NCBI GenBank assembly: GCA_000827495.1
Contig: KN817544.1
Span: 308,505 to 372,504, forward strand
Origin: Hypholoma sublateritium FD-334 SS-4
Lineage: Eukaryota; Basidiomycota; Agaricomycetes; Agaricales; Strophariaceae
DNA length: 64,000 bases
Direction of reading: 5' to 3'
Part shown: one piece after another, positions 23,910 to 37,300 of the stretch
Layout of the letters: the number at the start of each line of letters is the position of its first letter
Numbering within the stretch: position 1 is the first letter of the stretch
Position numbers and translations under genes: made by a program
The notes under the pieces: model-generated
What the model saw: the letters and a program-made list of their open reading frames with translations, nothing else
Database searches by the model: none
Told to the model about the DNA's origin: nothing

Positions 23910-25469
23910 TCAATCCAATGGCTCATCATCCAGTCGTGACCTAAGATCTGCTCCTCTTGGAGGTAGCGGGCTTGATCCATCATGCGCGAAAAAGTCGTCA
24001 ACACTCAGTGGCCGCAAATCAAAGCCCTGTAAATAGAATGTAGGAACGAGGAAAGTAATCAAAGGCACGAGAGTGCTTACCTCTAATTGCCCTTTCTCTA
24101 GTGCTTTGGGATTGCCGGTGGAACTGCGCATAAATTCGCGAACAGGAACCATGGCTGCATTCCGGCAGAGTTCCCTCAAATCGGAACCTGAAAGGCCCTC
24201 CGTTTGCTCGGCAAGAATGGCGATGGAGAAATCAGGAGACAGTTTGGTATCTTTCAGCATCTGCGATGGAAGTTAGGGGCTTGCGAAGAAGACAGCAAGG
24301 ATCATAGTCACCAAGCCGAGAATCTTTGTTCGTTGCTCTATGTTGGGCAGGCCGATTGCAAAGCGTTTGGGCATGCGGCGCAGAATGGCTGAGTCGATAT
24401 CATTTGGACGGTTTGTAGCTCCAAGGACCAGGATCCTATCGGTTCCAGAGGTCAAACCATCCCACAACCTATTTAGCAGCGGTAAACGGTCAGCACAATA
24501 GACCGAAATTGAGAATAGGGGACATACGTCATAAATTCCGCTTTCATCATGCCCGTCACTTCGTGATCGCCTTTTGTGCGTTCACGGAGGAAAGAGTCGA
24601 TCTCGTCGATAAAGATGATAGATGGCTGTGCCTTTCGCGCGAGGCTGAACAAGCCCGCAACGAGCTTGTTTGACTCGCCGTACCACTTGTTGGTGAGGAC
24701 CGATGCGGCAATGTTGATGAAAGTCGCGCCGGACTCTTTCGCGAGGGCTTTTGCCAGCATTGTCTTCCCGCATCCCGGAGGTCCGAAGAGAAGGACGCCC
24801 TTCGGGGCACCAAGGAGAGACGAGGAAGAGGTGAAGAGGTTCGGGTAGAGAAGAGGGTATATTACGGATTCACGGAGCGAAGAGACGATAGGGTCAAGTC
24901 CTCCAATATCTGCAGCGATTGAATAGCGCGGAAATGAGATTTCGGAAAGTGGGAAAGGCCCGGAATGTTACATCTGCATACCTGTGAAAGTGACCTTTAT
25001 GTCGTCCGGGTGGATGACTTCATTTGCCACTTTGCCTATAATTCCGAGATCAGGTCCGAAGCTAAGTAGTTTGAGCAAAGGCGACGGCGACGTACGCTCA
25101 TATTCATCAAGATCCAATTCCTTGTGCCCTAAACGCTTTAGGGCCTCCATTTGTTTCGCCTTAACGACGCTGTCTTTCTTGTCAGGAGCGACGGCGTCGA
25201 TGACCCACTATTATTAAGTAGTAAAAATCAGCCGGAAGTGCAGGCCCGCGATTATTGGCATTACTCACTCGCATTGTGTAGTACAAAGCTGCCTTACAGG
25301 AATCTTCAGTGATGGAACTAACAGCGACAGAATGATGCCCACTTGAGATGCTAAGAATATCGCAACTGGTGGCAAGGAAGATTGTAGTGAGCACTATGCA
25401 CAACTTCCGATACAGTATTACGAGTGTCTTACCCTCGAACGCAGCGCGCTTCGTTCCTTGGGAAACCAT
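23910..25469 (-). CDS. MSP1: Msp1/ATAD1-type mitochondrial outer-membrane AAA ATPase
   Basis: Msp1 pulls mislocalised tail-anchored proteins out of the outer mitochondrial (and peroxisomal) membrane. Exon 1 encodes [12 protein letters not shown] and splices to [20 protein letters not shown], the N-terminal membrane segment. The linker [20 protein letters not shown] follows, then [15 protein letters not shown] (after removal of an intron near 25027-25095), [20 protein letters not shown], Walker [10 protein letters not shown], Walker [13 protein letters not shown], sensor region [17 protein letters not shown] and the C-terminal helix region [16 protein letters not shown]. The conserved NKWYGES pore-loop region (WYGE) is intact. 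Introns are about 50-105 nt. The ORF at 24968-25150 reads through one of these introns and should not be taken as continuous. Confidence 0.93.
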
Positions 25470-26553
25470 TATTCCTCCGATAAACTTAGAGAGCGAGAAG
25501 TGAGGTGTTCTGAAACGATTATTGTGGGTAAACCTCGACAGTTACAGGCTATAGGAGGAAGGAATATTGTAGGAATAGGTTGGGAATACTGAGTAGGTAT
25601 TAGGGCCTAGGCCAAGCTATAGGCAGCAGGCATTTATTAACATGCAGTGATTTTTGATTACGTAACTTGGACGATGATTTTCAATTATAAATGGTTACAT
25701 TCAAGCTACACTGCTAGATTTGTGCTAGACGTGCCAGTGATTCTGAGGAAAATTTGGCTCGATGAGACCTCCCAACTACGATCGCCAATGCCCGAGTAGC
25801 AATGGAAGCCCGATGCATACGATTTGAATCGCGATGAAAGTTTTGTGGAAGTTATTTACGTTATATGTGGCAATTGATCGATTAAGTTGATTAGTAGTAG
25901 AGTATACATCGGGAGTGACTAGTGACACTACAATAGAGAGTAGGTCTGGGGTCATGAGCGGTATTTAGATTATTTGGAGAGTGGTCTGGAGGGTTCTAAG
26001 GCAGTGGGGGCAGATTAAAAAAATAATACAAATAATGAAGAGTTGTGACTGTCACCCGTTCGCGATGGCGGTTCGTGACTCAAGAAAGTGTTGCAAAGAT
26101 AGGTGAGGATAGATAGCAAGGGGGAGGGGAGGTAGACAGGAAGAATGTAAATGCCATGAGTAGGACGTAAAGGCAGACAATCTGCAGCAGACATAGGCTC
26201 CTTAGAGGAGCGGTCAAAGTAGCGAGGGCCGATTGAAATTTGACTCGCAGAAAGCCACATCAAATAGTCGACCGGTGACGTCAGAGGGGAACACAATGGG
26301 GGTAAATAAAGGAAAAGGGGGCGAATATCAATTCCTGGCAGCTATATATCTCGAAGTGATGACTGGCGTTGATGAGGAGGCAAAAAAAACAGGACTCGGA
26401 ACGATATCGCGAGGAAGAGGTGATGTGTTGCAGGTGGAATGGCCACACAGCATAAAGGGTGAGGGATATTGGTTCGGGCGGACATGCAGTCAAGATGGAT
26501 TGACGTACAGACCCCAGGGCATGTCAAGGAAGTATTTTTTAGACGATGACCAT
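25470..26553. other. Intergenic region without a recognised gene
   Basis: About 1.1 kb separates Msp1 from the small membrane protein. ORFs on both strands are short, overlap each other and lack motifs. No tRNA or other RNA gene was seen. Confidence 0.6.
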
Positions 26554-27071
26554 CTAGTAGGTGGATGATGCCCGGGGGCCCGCGACTGGGGCAGACAATT
26601 TGGTTTTCATAACGTGCGCACCGCCCTGGACACGAGGGGTAGCATCCATCGAAGGACCGCCTACAACGACCATACCGGCGGTCGAAGGCGGATAGGAAAT
26701 ATGCCGTGAGGCTCTTGCCACATTGAAGGCGATAGATAAAGGAGCAAGAGCTGAAGGCGCAGACGTAGCAGGACCGGTTGAGTACATGGGTGGTACGGCG
26801 GGGGGTGCTGTGGGGAAGAGACACTTCCGGTACAAGTAGAGCAAAAGAAAAGCACCTATCGACAACACTGAGAAAGGGATGAGTACGGTAACGTTGGCTA
26901 TAGTAAAATGGAATATGACGTACGGGTGCCGACTACAATGCCCTTGATGACCATGGAACTGATTCTGCCGCTTGTCACAACGTCGGACCCACCCTCTAAG
27001 TTGCGACGGGTGGGCATCCCTGCCACGATTTCAATGGCGAAGATGGCAATCAAGGGGATGTAGAGAAACAT
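26554..27071 (-). CDS. Small single-pass membrane protein of unknown function
   Basis: Two exons, 27071-26924 and 26867-26554, flank a 56-nt GT-AG intron and give 153 residues. The N-terminus is a probable signal peptide (MFLYIPLIAIFAIEIVAG). A short polar segment follows, then a membrane helix spanning the splice junction (KGIVVGTLLSIGAFLLLYLY), and about 85 residues rich in Ala, Pro and Ser. A nearer AG would give a 26-nt intron, which is too short, so the CTTTCTCAG acceptor was used. I do not recognise a family. The ATG at 27113 would add 14 residues but places Arg and Glu before the signal sequence, so it is less likely. Confidence 0.6.
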
Positions 27072-28150
27072 AGCGGAGGAATGGCAGGAGATTTCGCTTG
27101 TCCGCCGTGGCACGAATGGGTTGGATGGAAAACAACAGCAAGAGCTTTATATCACAAGTGAAGGATCTTGAGGGAGGATATCTGGATCGACTGTCTTAAT
27201 TGAGATCTCAGATTCCGGAGTAACGGATACCTTTGCGTTGCACCTAAAATAAATAACACACCATGAACACAGCTAGATTTGAGTCATGGGCTGTGCTGCA
27301 ACTGCGCGATTAGAAGTCGTAGCTTCGAACTTCGAGCGCCAAAAGGTGGTCGATTGCGAAGAATGAATAGATGATAGAACTGGCACTGGTCGTGACACTA
27401 TCTTTTTCAAAAGGGAGGCGCGGAAAGAGGTATCAGCGGCGACAAAAATTATGCGATATGGTTGACACATACAAGGAAGGCTCGACCTGGACGGAACACG
27501 AGGCAGATGCAAGGCTGGCGGTTATTGATAAGCCTCGTTCTCCGTCCTTCGAGTGCTCCTGAATGTGCGTCATACCATCGCGGGTTAATTGGAGACTTGA
27601 AGACTCGGATCTCTGGCATATATTCTGCTCGAGCCTCGAATTTGCGAATAGATGTATGCATCGGTCAATTTACCGACTCAGCGCCAGGATCAGGTGCTAG
27701 CAATTTATCAATTGCTCGAGACAAGTCCTATTGAATGAAGTTAACAATGCCCTTGAGGATTGTCGCCAGGATTCCGGGAAGAATCGCAGTTGAGATGAAC
27801 TAACTGACGGCCCAGGGACTGCGCCTTGACTCATTTGACAGAACTGCGCCGGCTGAATGGCAATTGTCCCAGGATTCTCCTCCACAATTGCAGGTCCATA
27901 AGCAATATACTCCAGTCGTAGATCTCGGGCACAGACCCCTCGAATCTCGAGTGATAAGAAAGAAGCCAAAAAGAATTGAAAAAGAAGCAATAAAAAAGAA
28001 ATGTGTGGGGATTTGGTGGGGATCCAACCGAATACGCTTACGTAAACTACATACGTGTTGGCCCGAACTCCTTCACCACGACTTGACTGTTGGCTGCGAC
28101 ATCCGCAATTCACAAAACATCTGGCGGCGACTTCCAACAAGTTGAACTCG
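27072..28150. other. Intergenic region upstream of ALG11
   Basis: This contains the upstream sides of both the minus-strand small membrane protein and plus-strand ALG11. A minus frame at 27697-28272 includes a protein-like end (EYIAYGPAIVEENPGTIAI), and another minus frame at 28027-27800 starts with a hydrophobic segment. Neither has a recognised domain nor a complete model, so no gene is called. Confidence 0.45.
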
Positions 28151-30189
28151 ATGGCGAGCCTCGCATCTCCTGCTTTTGGACTACTTTGGCCAATTATATT
28201 GCAATCTCTGTTACTGTTACCGTTCTTTTGGATATTCCTGCGGGTGTATAGCTGGCATCTGCGCTCTTCCAACTATGGTCGCCGTTCTGTCATGCTTGCC
28301 GAGCTGGGTTACTCGTCCAAAGACCGAAAACGCGTTATAGGATTTTTCCACCCTTACTGGTGACCATTAATCTCCAAATGCCATACGGCGCTATCTGATT
28401 CTACGGCCAGGTCCAAAGTAATGCCGGCGGCGGCGGCGAACGTGTTTTGTGGACCGCCATAGCTGCTATGCAGCGCACAAATCCAGATGCTATTAGCGCA
28501 GTATACAGCGGAGACACAGATGCAACTAAAGCGGAAATAATGTCCAAAGTCAAGGTCAGCCTTGTCCCTCTCCAATATCCTATGTATTTATTTACAACCT
28601 GTATGATGGTGGACTTGTCTGTGCATAGGCTAGGTTTGACATTTCTTTGGACCCCAAATTGATCCACTTGGTCTTTTTGAAATCCCGGTGGCTCGTCGAG
28701 GATTCCACCTGGCCTCGATTTACGCTTTTTGGACAAAGTCTCGGGTCTATGTATCTGGCTTGGGAGGCCATGTCCAAGCTGATTCCGGACCTTTATATTG
28801 GTGAGGTGTGTCTGCCGGGATAAGATAATGTTTATTAACACCCATATTATTTTTCAGACACCATGGGCTATGCATTTACATTCCACGTCGTCTCTCAGTT
28901 GGGACAAATCCCGATTGGGGCTTATGTCCATTACCCGACTATCAGCAGCAACATGTTAGAACGGGTCAAATCGCGAAAAACTGGACATACAAATTCGGGG
29001 GCCATCTCTTCGTCTCTAATATTAAGCCACCTCAAACTCCTGTAAGTTCCGTCCGTATGCACCCCAAAAATTTCCACTGATAGTGTCAAAAACGATTATA
29101 GCTACTATCGCTTCTTCATGCATCATTACGTATTATCCCTTCGAACTGCCTCTTTCATTATGGTCAACTCGTCATGGACCAAAGGGCATATCGATTCTAT
29201 CTTACAACATTCTGACATATTGATGAATGCTATCCATCTCCTCCCTCCTCTACTGGCAATCAAGTTTTTCTCGTCCGACCATGCACCGGCTAGAGCCAGA
29301 ATCGTTTATCCTCCCTGCGACACGCGAGAGATGTCTTTGTTCGCACTGATACCCCGCTCCCGTACTATTCTCAGTGTTGCTCAATTCAGGTTAGTCCCCA
29401 AAGAGTTCTACTTGTTTTGCTTATCTCATACCCAACTGCACATATGTAATCAGGCCAGAAAAAGACCATCGCGCACAGCTGAACATCTTTCATCGCCTAC
29501 TGGAACTCCATCCGGAATACACCCAAGATGCAGAAGAGCCGGTGAGATTGGTGCTTGTCGGCGGGAGCCGCAACGAAGGTGATGCACAGCGGATTCTTGA
29601 ACTTCGTGGGCTTGCGAAAGAACTTGGAATAGATGTATGCGGCGCCATTTATCCTGATTGATATGCCCTACAATATTTTTTCACAGGCGTACGTCGACTT
29701 CATCGTCAACGCGTCGTATCCGGCTGTACTCGATTGGCTGTCGAAGGCCAGCATAGGCCTCAGCACGATGGTCGATGAGCATTTTGGGATTAACGTCGTC
29801 GAATTCTTGGTATGTCAGCATTATATCGAGCCCGACCGGCGATTCAGTCGTTAGGGTGCTGAGTCGGCTATGAATAGGCCGCAGGTGTCATTCCTGTAGC
29901 TCATGCATCGGGGGGACCGCTGAAAGACATCATTGTGCCATTCAATGGCGAACGGACAGGTACGACGGCGTGTGCTGAATGCGTATTTCCTGCTCACCAC
30001 TTTGTAGGCTTTCATGCATCAACGCTCGACGAATTTGCTGAGGCAATACATACCGTTCTATCTCTATCTCCCGAAGCAGAGCAGGCTATGCGGCTACGGG
30101 CACGGACTTGGGCTGTCCAGCGCTTTTCCGAGGAAGAATTCGAAAGGGGATGGAACGAGAGTGGCTGGCGCAGCTGGGTATCGCAATAG
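28151..30189 (+). CDS. ALG11: ALG11, GDP-Man:Man3GlcNAc2-PP-dolichol alpha-1,2-mannosyltransferase
   Basis: Alg11 adds the fourth and fifth mannoses to the lipid-linked N-glycan precursor on the cytosolic face of the ER. The start at 28151 gives [14 protein letters not shown] and a membrane segment ([20 protein letters not shown]). Family blocks follow in order: [34 protein letters not shown] text, [124 protein letters not shown] and [14 protein letters not shown]. The glycosyltransferase family-1 E-x7-E-like region is represented by [11 protein letters not shown]. About eight short introns interrupt the gene. The last exon ends at 30189. Confidence 0.93.
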
Positions 30190-31936
30190 TTCTAGTCTCC
30201 GTGGCCTTTCCGGAGAAAATGATGCCTGGGCAATACCTTCGATCGTTCTCAAATTCTGGAGGCATATCTCAGTAATCCCCGTCAGTCATAATGACGTATA
30301 ATCTTCCATCACTCTCAGCCGTTTTCAGGGGAGCTGCAGAGGATTTCTGTGAAGATGCGAGTATAGCGCATAGGATAGCCGCTAAACAAAAATACACACG
30401 TAACCTTTGTGTTAGGTCCATATATACAGACGGACTTTAAGGGGGACCAGAATAGATGATCTCCCGGATGTGCTCGGTGAGATTGCGTTTCAATATTGGC
30501 GACAAGTAAGAAGTATTAATTATTATAATCGTTTCTACAACATTGCTGAGAAGCTTGCCAGACCTTGCGGACTCACCGACCTATAACTTTATCGTACCTA
30601 TGTGTATCTTTTGATGCCAAAATTTACGAACAAAATTTACGAACTTCGAAATCAAGCTGATTCACTTTTGGATACGACATATATATGAATGTGGAACAAA
30701 ACCTCCGGAAAGAGAACAAGAGCATGTCCCCGATCTTCGTTCAAGCACCGAGCAGACCAAGCAGTGATGTGGCACACTTTCGGGGCCCGGGAACTATGGT
30801 TCAAGAGTAGTAGAAGACGATATCAAGAATGCTCAAGTATGTTGTGTACGCGGGGGAAAAAATGCTAATTGTTGTCCGCGGCCAAGTTGGCATACACCTT
30901 CGTAAAAATTATCTAGGTAAGTAGCCGAAAGTGTGCATTACGGACCGTGCATGAACTTGTCCGCTGAATCAAAATCAAAGTCATGCAAGTTCTTGTGTTT
31001 CAACAGGCTAATTTTGGGAAGGCACTCGAGAGCGGATAAAGTGTTTTCGTGCGCAGGTATCCCATCAATGAAATGGATGAGAACACTTTCGTTTTCGACA
31101 CCTTCACCTCCGGTTGGACAAGATCGATTCAGCCGCCAGCGCCACCGTCACCCACGGCTAGGAATTGCTCTGCATCATGTTTCAAAGGCCGTAAGATCGT
31201 CCTGGCTCTTCGAATTAGGTTTCTTTAGGTTCATCTTTCAAAATCATCCAGGCCTCTGGCTTTCAAAGAAGTCCCTCTACGAAGAAGTTAAAAAGAGAAC
31301 ACCTGAGCAGCCGATGATTTGTTTTGCGGCTCCTTGGGTCGGTAGTACGATACATTACAAGAAAGGAAAGCTTCGCAAGCTCCACCCGATGCTTTGGGGG
31401 CCGAGCGGAAGCCCATACCGAGACGGCTTGTAAGCGAGCGACATAGTAATGCCTTCTCCGCATAAGCGTTGTCAATTTTGTGACAGAGTGTACAAAATCA
31501 TTGGTCATGATATATGCTTCTTCGAATCGCGATGGTCGGTGCAGTTGCTTCAGATGAGGCGAAACTTGCTAAACAAAGACATACGATCAGGACTCATATT
31601 CAGGATCAGGGGGAGTGCATAGGGTAACCCGAAGTCTATTTGGAGGGCCACTCTTTGAGTTTGCTTCCATGTACACCCATCATGTAAAGCGATATGGCGA
31701 CTGACTGCGCCCCCTCCAGATGTCTTGGGGTCCAGTGCTAGTACACTCACCTAAGATAGAGGTGATGAGTGACAAAGAAGAGATCATAACACTGCCAGCA
31801 TGCAATTACGTGAAAACCTATATCAATTGTACTTAGCCCGTCAGTCACTCAAATTTTGACGCATCGCCATAGTTAGAACACATTGATAGCAGCAAAGAAT
31901 ACCATCCAGATGACATTTGCTCTATACCTATTGACA
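30190..31936. other. Intergenic region with an unassigned ORF
   Basis: A plus frame at 30933-31433 (166 codons) is open but has no domain. In a neighbouring frame just after a GCGCAG acceptor near 31057, a short stretch reads EMDENTFVFDTFTSGWTRS before a stop, which looks like a real coding remnant. I could not build a gene from either. The right end holds the 3' flank of the FMN dehydrogenase gene. Confidence 0.45.
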
Positions 31937-33586
31937 TCAAGTCAACCTCATGAGTATTTCCTCTCCTCGTCCTTGTATCTCTTTGAGGCTTGTATAGCCA
32001 GAGAGCGACAGATTAACGTGAAGGTCTGCCATGGTGTGACGAAGCACCTGTTCAATGCCTGCCTGTCCTGCTACGACTCCGCCGTATACCCATGGCCGGC
32101 CCACTGCAACATAATTTAACCAGGTCAATGCTTCAGAAGGAGGTAACTTCCAAGAAAAAAGCTTACACAGCACAGCCTGAGCGCCCAGCGCAATTGCCTT
32201 GATGATATCACTGCCTGTCCGAATGCCTGAGTCAAACAAAACGGTAAACTTCCCAGCTTTCTGGGCCGCGCGTATTTTAGTCGACTTCATGATCTGTTCC
32301 AGAGCGAGCAGAGAAGGTATGGCGCCATCGACCTGGCGACCACCTGCACGCAAGACCAGAATAGTGAGCCAATCTAGAGAAACAGACAATACGCTGCACG
32401 CACCGTGATTGGAGACGACAATCCCGTCGATGCCGGAGTCTAACGCCTTCTCAGCGTCCTAATTGTGTTTCGATCAGCCAGTTATGCCCGTTCATCAGAC
32501 ACATACGAACCCAGACACTCTGAATCCCCTTGAGCACCAGCGGTCCCTCCCAGTTCTCGCGCAAGAACTTCAGGTCCTCCCAGTCTCTGAATAGGCCTGA
32601 GTTAGCCTCCTTCAGCCACTCCATGCCCAGATAGGTTGCCTCCGTGTACTTGGGGTCGCCAGCAGCAGCGCCCTCGTCGAACTTGACTGGGTCGTAGGGG
32701 AAGTCCGGGTGTACGCCCACAACCGGGTGCCTTTGACACTGCGCCATGAACACAGGATCGGAGGCGCCAATCTGAATCCCAACGCCATGTGCGAAGGGGA
32801 TGTACGCGCGGGTCAGGTCGTGCGGCCGCCAGCCGAGCGACATCGTGTCGAGCGTCACGACGAGCGCCTTGTAGTTGTTCTCCTTCGCGCGCTTGAGAAG
32901 CGAGAGGGTGACCTCGTTGTGCTTTGGCCTGCAGAGGAAGTCAGTTTTAACTCTTGATAACCGTCGCCGGAAGGACAGACCAGTACAGCTGGTACCAGCG
33001 GTGGCCGTCGCCATTTGCCTCGGCTATCTCTTCGATCGAGCGGCTCGCTGCGGTGCTGAGGATGAAGGGCACCCCGAGTGCCTTTCCTGCACGAGCAGGG
33101 TTGAACTCTGCGTCTGGGTGGAAGATTGCTTGGACTCCTATAGGCGCGATGAAGACAGGGCAGGAATGGGTGACGCCAAAGATAGTTGTCTGCCAGTAAA
33201 AGAAATACTTTCATTTGATATCCTTGTAGAGTTTTGGCAGCTCTCGCATACCTCTAAGTTTGTGTGAGTGGCATTAACCAGCATCCGCGGAATGATTCCC
33301 CACTTCAAGAAAGCTTCGCGATTGGCGCGCTCGGTAGAGTTTGTCCCTGCACTTCCACCCGCGTACATGAAAGCACCTAAATATCGGAAAAGATTAACGT
33401 AGATTAGGTTAATGCATCAAAAGGCTAAATCGATTGCCTACCTCCATAATCCTTGAGCTTCTCCTTCGCCATTGCCTCAATTTCCTCAAAGACAACGGTT
33501 CCAAGGGGCTGCGGCGGGGCGCGACTCGCATACAATTGCAGCATATACGAGCTCCATGGGTTGTTTCCTGCCTTTGGATCTGCCAT
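31937..33586 (-). CDS. FMN-dependent 2-hydroxy-acid dehydrogenase/oxidase (lactate 2-monooxygenase-like)
   Basis: This flavoenzyme oxidises an alpha-hydroxy acid such as L-lactate to the 2-keto acid. There is no N-terminal cytochrome b5 domain, so it is not a cytochrome b2. The start at 33586 gives MADPKAGNNPWSSYMLQLY. Characteristic blocks are MYAGGSAGTNSTERANREAF, IPRMLVNATHTNLE, PVFIAPIGVQAIFHPDAE, ILSTAASRSIEEIAEAN, GHRWYQLYW, ALVVTLDTMSLGWRPHDL, LVLKGIQSVWDAEKAL and the catalytic-His segment GIVVSNHGGRQVDG. FMN-phosphate binding follows in LFDSGIRTGSDIIKAIALGA and LGRPWVYGG. Some six introns are present. The ADPKAGN opening and the long insert between LDTMSLGWRPHDL and the catalytic Lys resemble lactate monooxygenases. 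The exact substrate is not determined by sequence. Confidence 0.9.
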
Positions 33587-34388
33587 GACCTTGACTTGAC
33601 TGTTTGATGTGGCGATTGGATTGAAAGATAGCGGGCGAGTGCGGGTGGGGAAAACGGCTGATAAAGACTGAGCTGCGCCATATTTAAGCAGACTTTCTCT
33701 CAGGCAAATGTTCCCCGGATGCTAGCCGCAGCGCTATAATCGAATCAGCTGAGCCTCGGCAGGTGATGTATGATGCATTCCGCTCGTGAAGTGGTCGCTG
33801 ACAAATTGATAACTGAGGAAGCACTGAGCGATGTTGTCGACGGTATTTTGGAAGGTCGAACTCCTAAGCGATGCAGGTTTACGAAGAAAGTGAGCAGAAC
33901 ATGATTCTCAGTGAAGGTGTGGGTTTGTCCAAAATCGGGGAGTATTGGGGATCGATTTCAATTTTTTACATTGTTCATCTTGTGTTCATCAACATCCGTG
34001 CCAGTAAACGGGCCTTTCTTGAAGGTCGGTATGCTGTCTGGAAGCCAACTGGAAGCTTTATGGAGGTTGTGACTCGGTCAAGTGTTGGACTAGCACGTAG
34101 ATCGTGGTAAGGAGGTGGTTGCAATTGAAAGGTTGAGCGCCTACTGTTAGTGGCAGGTTGATGTCTGTTGGTGTTCGACTTTTATAAACACCGCCAGGGG
34201 CCAGGGCGCGTTGGCCCCGTCATGATCATTGTTGATGTTCGTCAAAAATAGACGGCCGTCGTCTCGGAGAATCTGGAGTCGAACGTGGCCAAACGTGCAC
34301 TGTCTTCATTCGATTTCCTCAGTCCTTGCTCTATATTTATTGGGGTCGCGCTGCGCAACCGCGTCCTGCAAGCCTGCATCGGGGCACT
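33587..34388. other. Divergent promoter region between the FMN dehydrogenase and the SUN-domain gene
   Basis: About 800 bp lie between two divergently transcribed genes. A TATAAA on the plus strand at 34183-34188 may serve the SUN gene. An A/T-rich CTTAAATATG on the minus strand near 33681-33690 may serve the dehydrogenase. The plus ORF at 33871-34110 has no recognised motif. Confidence 0.5.
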
Positions 34389-37300
34389 ATGCTTTCAGCC
34401 TTGCCTATAGCACTCATCTGGCTGCTTTTCGCCTCCCCAGTGTTCTCGCAATCGACATCATTGAATGACCCATTCCGCGCGATAACTGCACAGGCGTCCA
34501 AGCAGAAACCACCCGAAAATCCGATATGCTGCCTCAAGCCGCTGACGCCGTCGGAACCTGTGGACGACGACGTACTGCTTTCGTTCGAGGAGTGGAAGAT
34601 GAAGCAGCTCGGCATGCAGAAAGCTTCATCGGCCAAAGCGGAAGAGGAGGATGCAAGCCAGCGTGCGGGTGCTGCGGCAGGGGCTGAAGCGGGGGGTGAT
34701 GCGAGCCACACCAGCGAGGGCGCGGTAGCTTCGTCGGAAGAGAGCAACAGAGTCTCTGGCTCGACAGAACCTGGCTCGCCGGAACGACCCAGTTTCTCGC
34801 CTTCAAAGGCGCCGCTGACAGACAGATTCAACTACGCCAGCTTGGACTGTTCAGCCCGCATTCACACGTCCCATCGTTCCGCCAAGTCGCCTTCCTCTAT
34901 TCTGTCGTCCAAGCGCGACAGGTATATGCTCAGCCCATGCGATACACCACAAGAAAGTCAGCACGTCGTCGTCGAACTCTGCGATGACATCCGAATTGAT
35001 ACAATACAGCTGGCCAACTTCGAGTTCTTCAGCGGCGTGTTCAAGGACTTCACAGTCAGCGTCGCTAAAACGTACACCAACGACCCCGATGCATGGACGA
35101 CGGTACAATCTTATCGCGCGAAGAATACGCGCGGAGTGCAGACTTTCCGGCCCCCTGATGACCTGCTCGATTTCTACCGTTTCATACGGATTGACTTCCA
35201 TTCACATTATGGAAACGAATACTATTGCCCGGTGTCACTCCTACGCGTATACGGCCTTACACATCTCGAGGAGTGGAAGTGGGATATTTGGGAATCAGAG
35301 AGCCGCGCAAAACAAGCAGAGTCACAGAAGAAGAGACAGGCCCCTAGAATGTCGACAGCCGCGTCCATATCTGTTACCTCTCCGACAGTTGATGCCATTT
35401 CTGATTCTAGCAACAACCTGCATGCCACTGAAAAATCTGCCAACTCACCAATGCCCACCTCCAACCATGCCAACTCATCAGAGCAGCCCATGTCTTTCTC
35501 TTCTCCTACAATCAGGCCTACTTATATTTCTCCTGACAATGCCGACCAGCCCCGTACACAACGCGCGACAAAAACCACACAACCAGCCAGCCACACCACA
35601 CACACACCAAGCACAATCACAACGCACCACACCGATGACCCTCATTTGCACGACCGCCCGACTGACACATATGTAACATCACCAACATCCGTACCACATA
35701 TACCAGCTCCATCTAGCCAGGAAGAAAATGTACCAAGTATACCAATAAGCGACTATACCACGGAAATCAGCCATCCTTCATTCACACTGTCGTCCACGCC
35801 CGCAGTACACTCGCAACCACATCCTTCCCATCCTTCCGACTCCCATTCTCTGTCCGCAGAAACTTCAACGGTCGTTGTCTCCTCGAATTCGCCGTCTGTA
35901 GCAGTCATTCCCGTCCCCCCAGCGCACCACGTAGCAAAGGGCGGCGAGTCGATCTACCGCACTATCCTGAACCGCCTTTCCGAGGTCGAGATGAACCAGA
36001 CCCTCTATGTAAGATACATCGAACAACAAAATTTAGCCATTCGGGATGTGATGAAGCGCTTGGTGGAAGACGTAGGCCGGTTGGAGGGTATTGTGAGCGA
36101 TGATGCAATCTTTAGGTCGTGGAATTATCTTATGCTAAAATGAACTTGCCAGACACGCGCTCATACACTGAACTACCAGAGAAATCTAGACAGCTGGCAA
36201 AGGCAAAGGGCATTGTTGGAGATGGAATATATGGACCTGGTATTGAGGGTCGAACATCTTTCGGAAGAGGTGTGTCTGCCTGCTCTAATTCGACGATCCT
36301 GCGAATTTATTTATCGCTGCACAGGTCATTCTTGAAAAGCGTCTCGGCGTCGCGCAGCTCTGTCTGCTCCTTGCAGTCCTCGTGTTCATGGGCCTCACGC
36401 GCGGCTCGCGTGCCGGGGACATCTTAGACCATTCTTCAAGCCGACTGAACCGCTCGGTACGGCAGTGGGGCCAACGCCATTTCAAGCTGAGCAACAGTTG
36501 GGCAGATCGCTTCAAGGCAAAGAACTTGAGCATTGATCTGCAACGCGCAAATGATAAATCAGGCAGTCTTGCTTCAAGCAGTAGGAGTCGGAGCGCCAGT
36601 CCGACGACGCCGCAGACCTTAGCCCGTCCAAAACCCGTGTCAGTCAAAACGTATCCTACTGCTCAGCTGTCGTCGCGGTATAATAGTACGCATTTCCTGC
36701 TTTTGCTAAAACTATGCGTGTATGGCAGCTAACTTTCGCGCAGACCAGGGGGATGGCATCCAGTTTCCCTCCAGTTCAAAGACCCCATTTAGCGAGATAG
36801 ACATCAACACGGCACCGGCGCACACAGAACTCTTCCCGCGTGTGCGTGCGCTGTCTGGCTCCAACGCACGCTCGCGCGCGCCGTCGCTGCGCTCCACGCC
36901 CGTCAGCCGGCGGATACACCACCAGCGGCCAACCACGCCTATCGGTGCCGCGTTCCGACCGCAGACGCTGCAACGCTCAAACTCGCACAACGCGAGCGCG
37001 CTGCAGGCGAGCGCGTCGTGGGGCGTGCCGAAGAGTGCGAAGAAGTGGGCGCGCACGGCGCACTTGCACGAGGTGAAGACCGTCGGCCTGGCGAGGAGGG
37101 CGCGGAAGAAGTCTGTGGAAAATGTGGATCTGGTGGTGGGGACGGAGGGGGGGAAAGGCAAAGAACGCAGGGAAGATTCACGTACTCCGCGGGAATTCGA
37201 ATTCGGGCCATTTGTTAGGGAGAGGGAGGAGGACGCGCGGATAAATGCGTTGAAGTTCCCCTTTGCATCACCGATGCGGGATGCCTCGTCGGCAGCGTAC

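Noticed and set aside
26898..26923. 26-nt intron in the small membrane protein
   Set aside because: Too short for spliceosomal removal; the next acceptor (CTTTCTCAG) gives a 56-nt intron and a continuous membrane helix.
34984..35676. Plus-strand ORF of 230 codons inside the SUN gene
   Set aside because: It is a frame-shifted shadow of the low-complexity Ser/Thr/Pro region; the SUN domain fixes the true frame.
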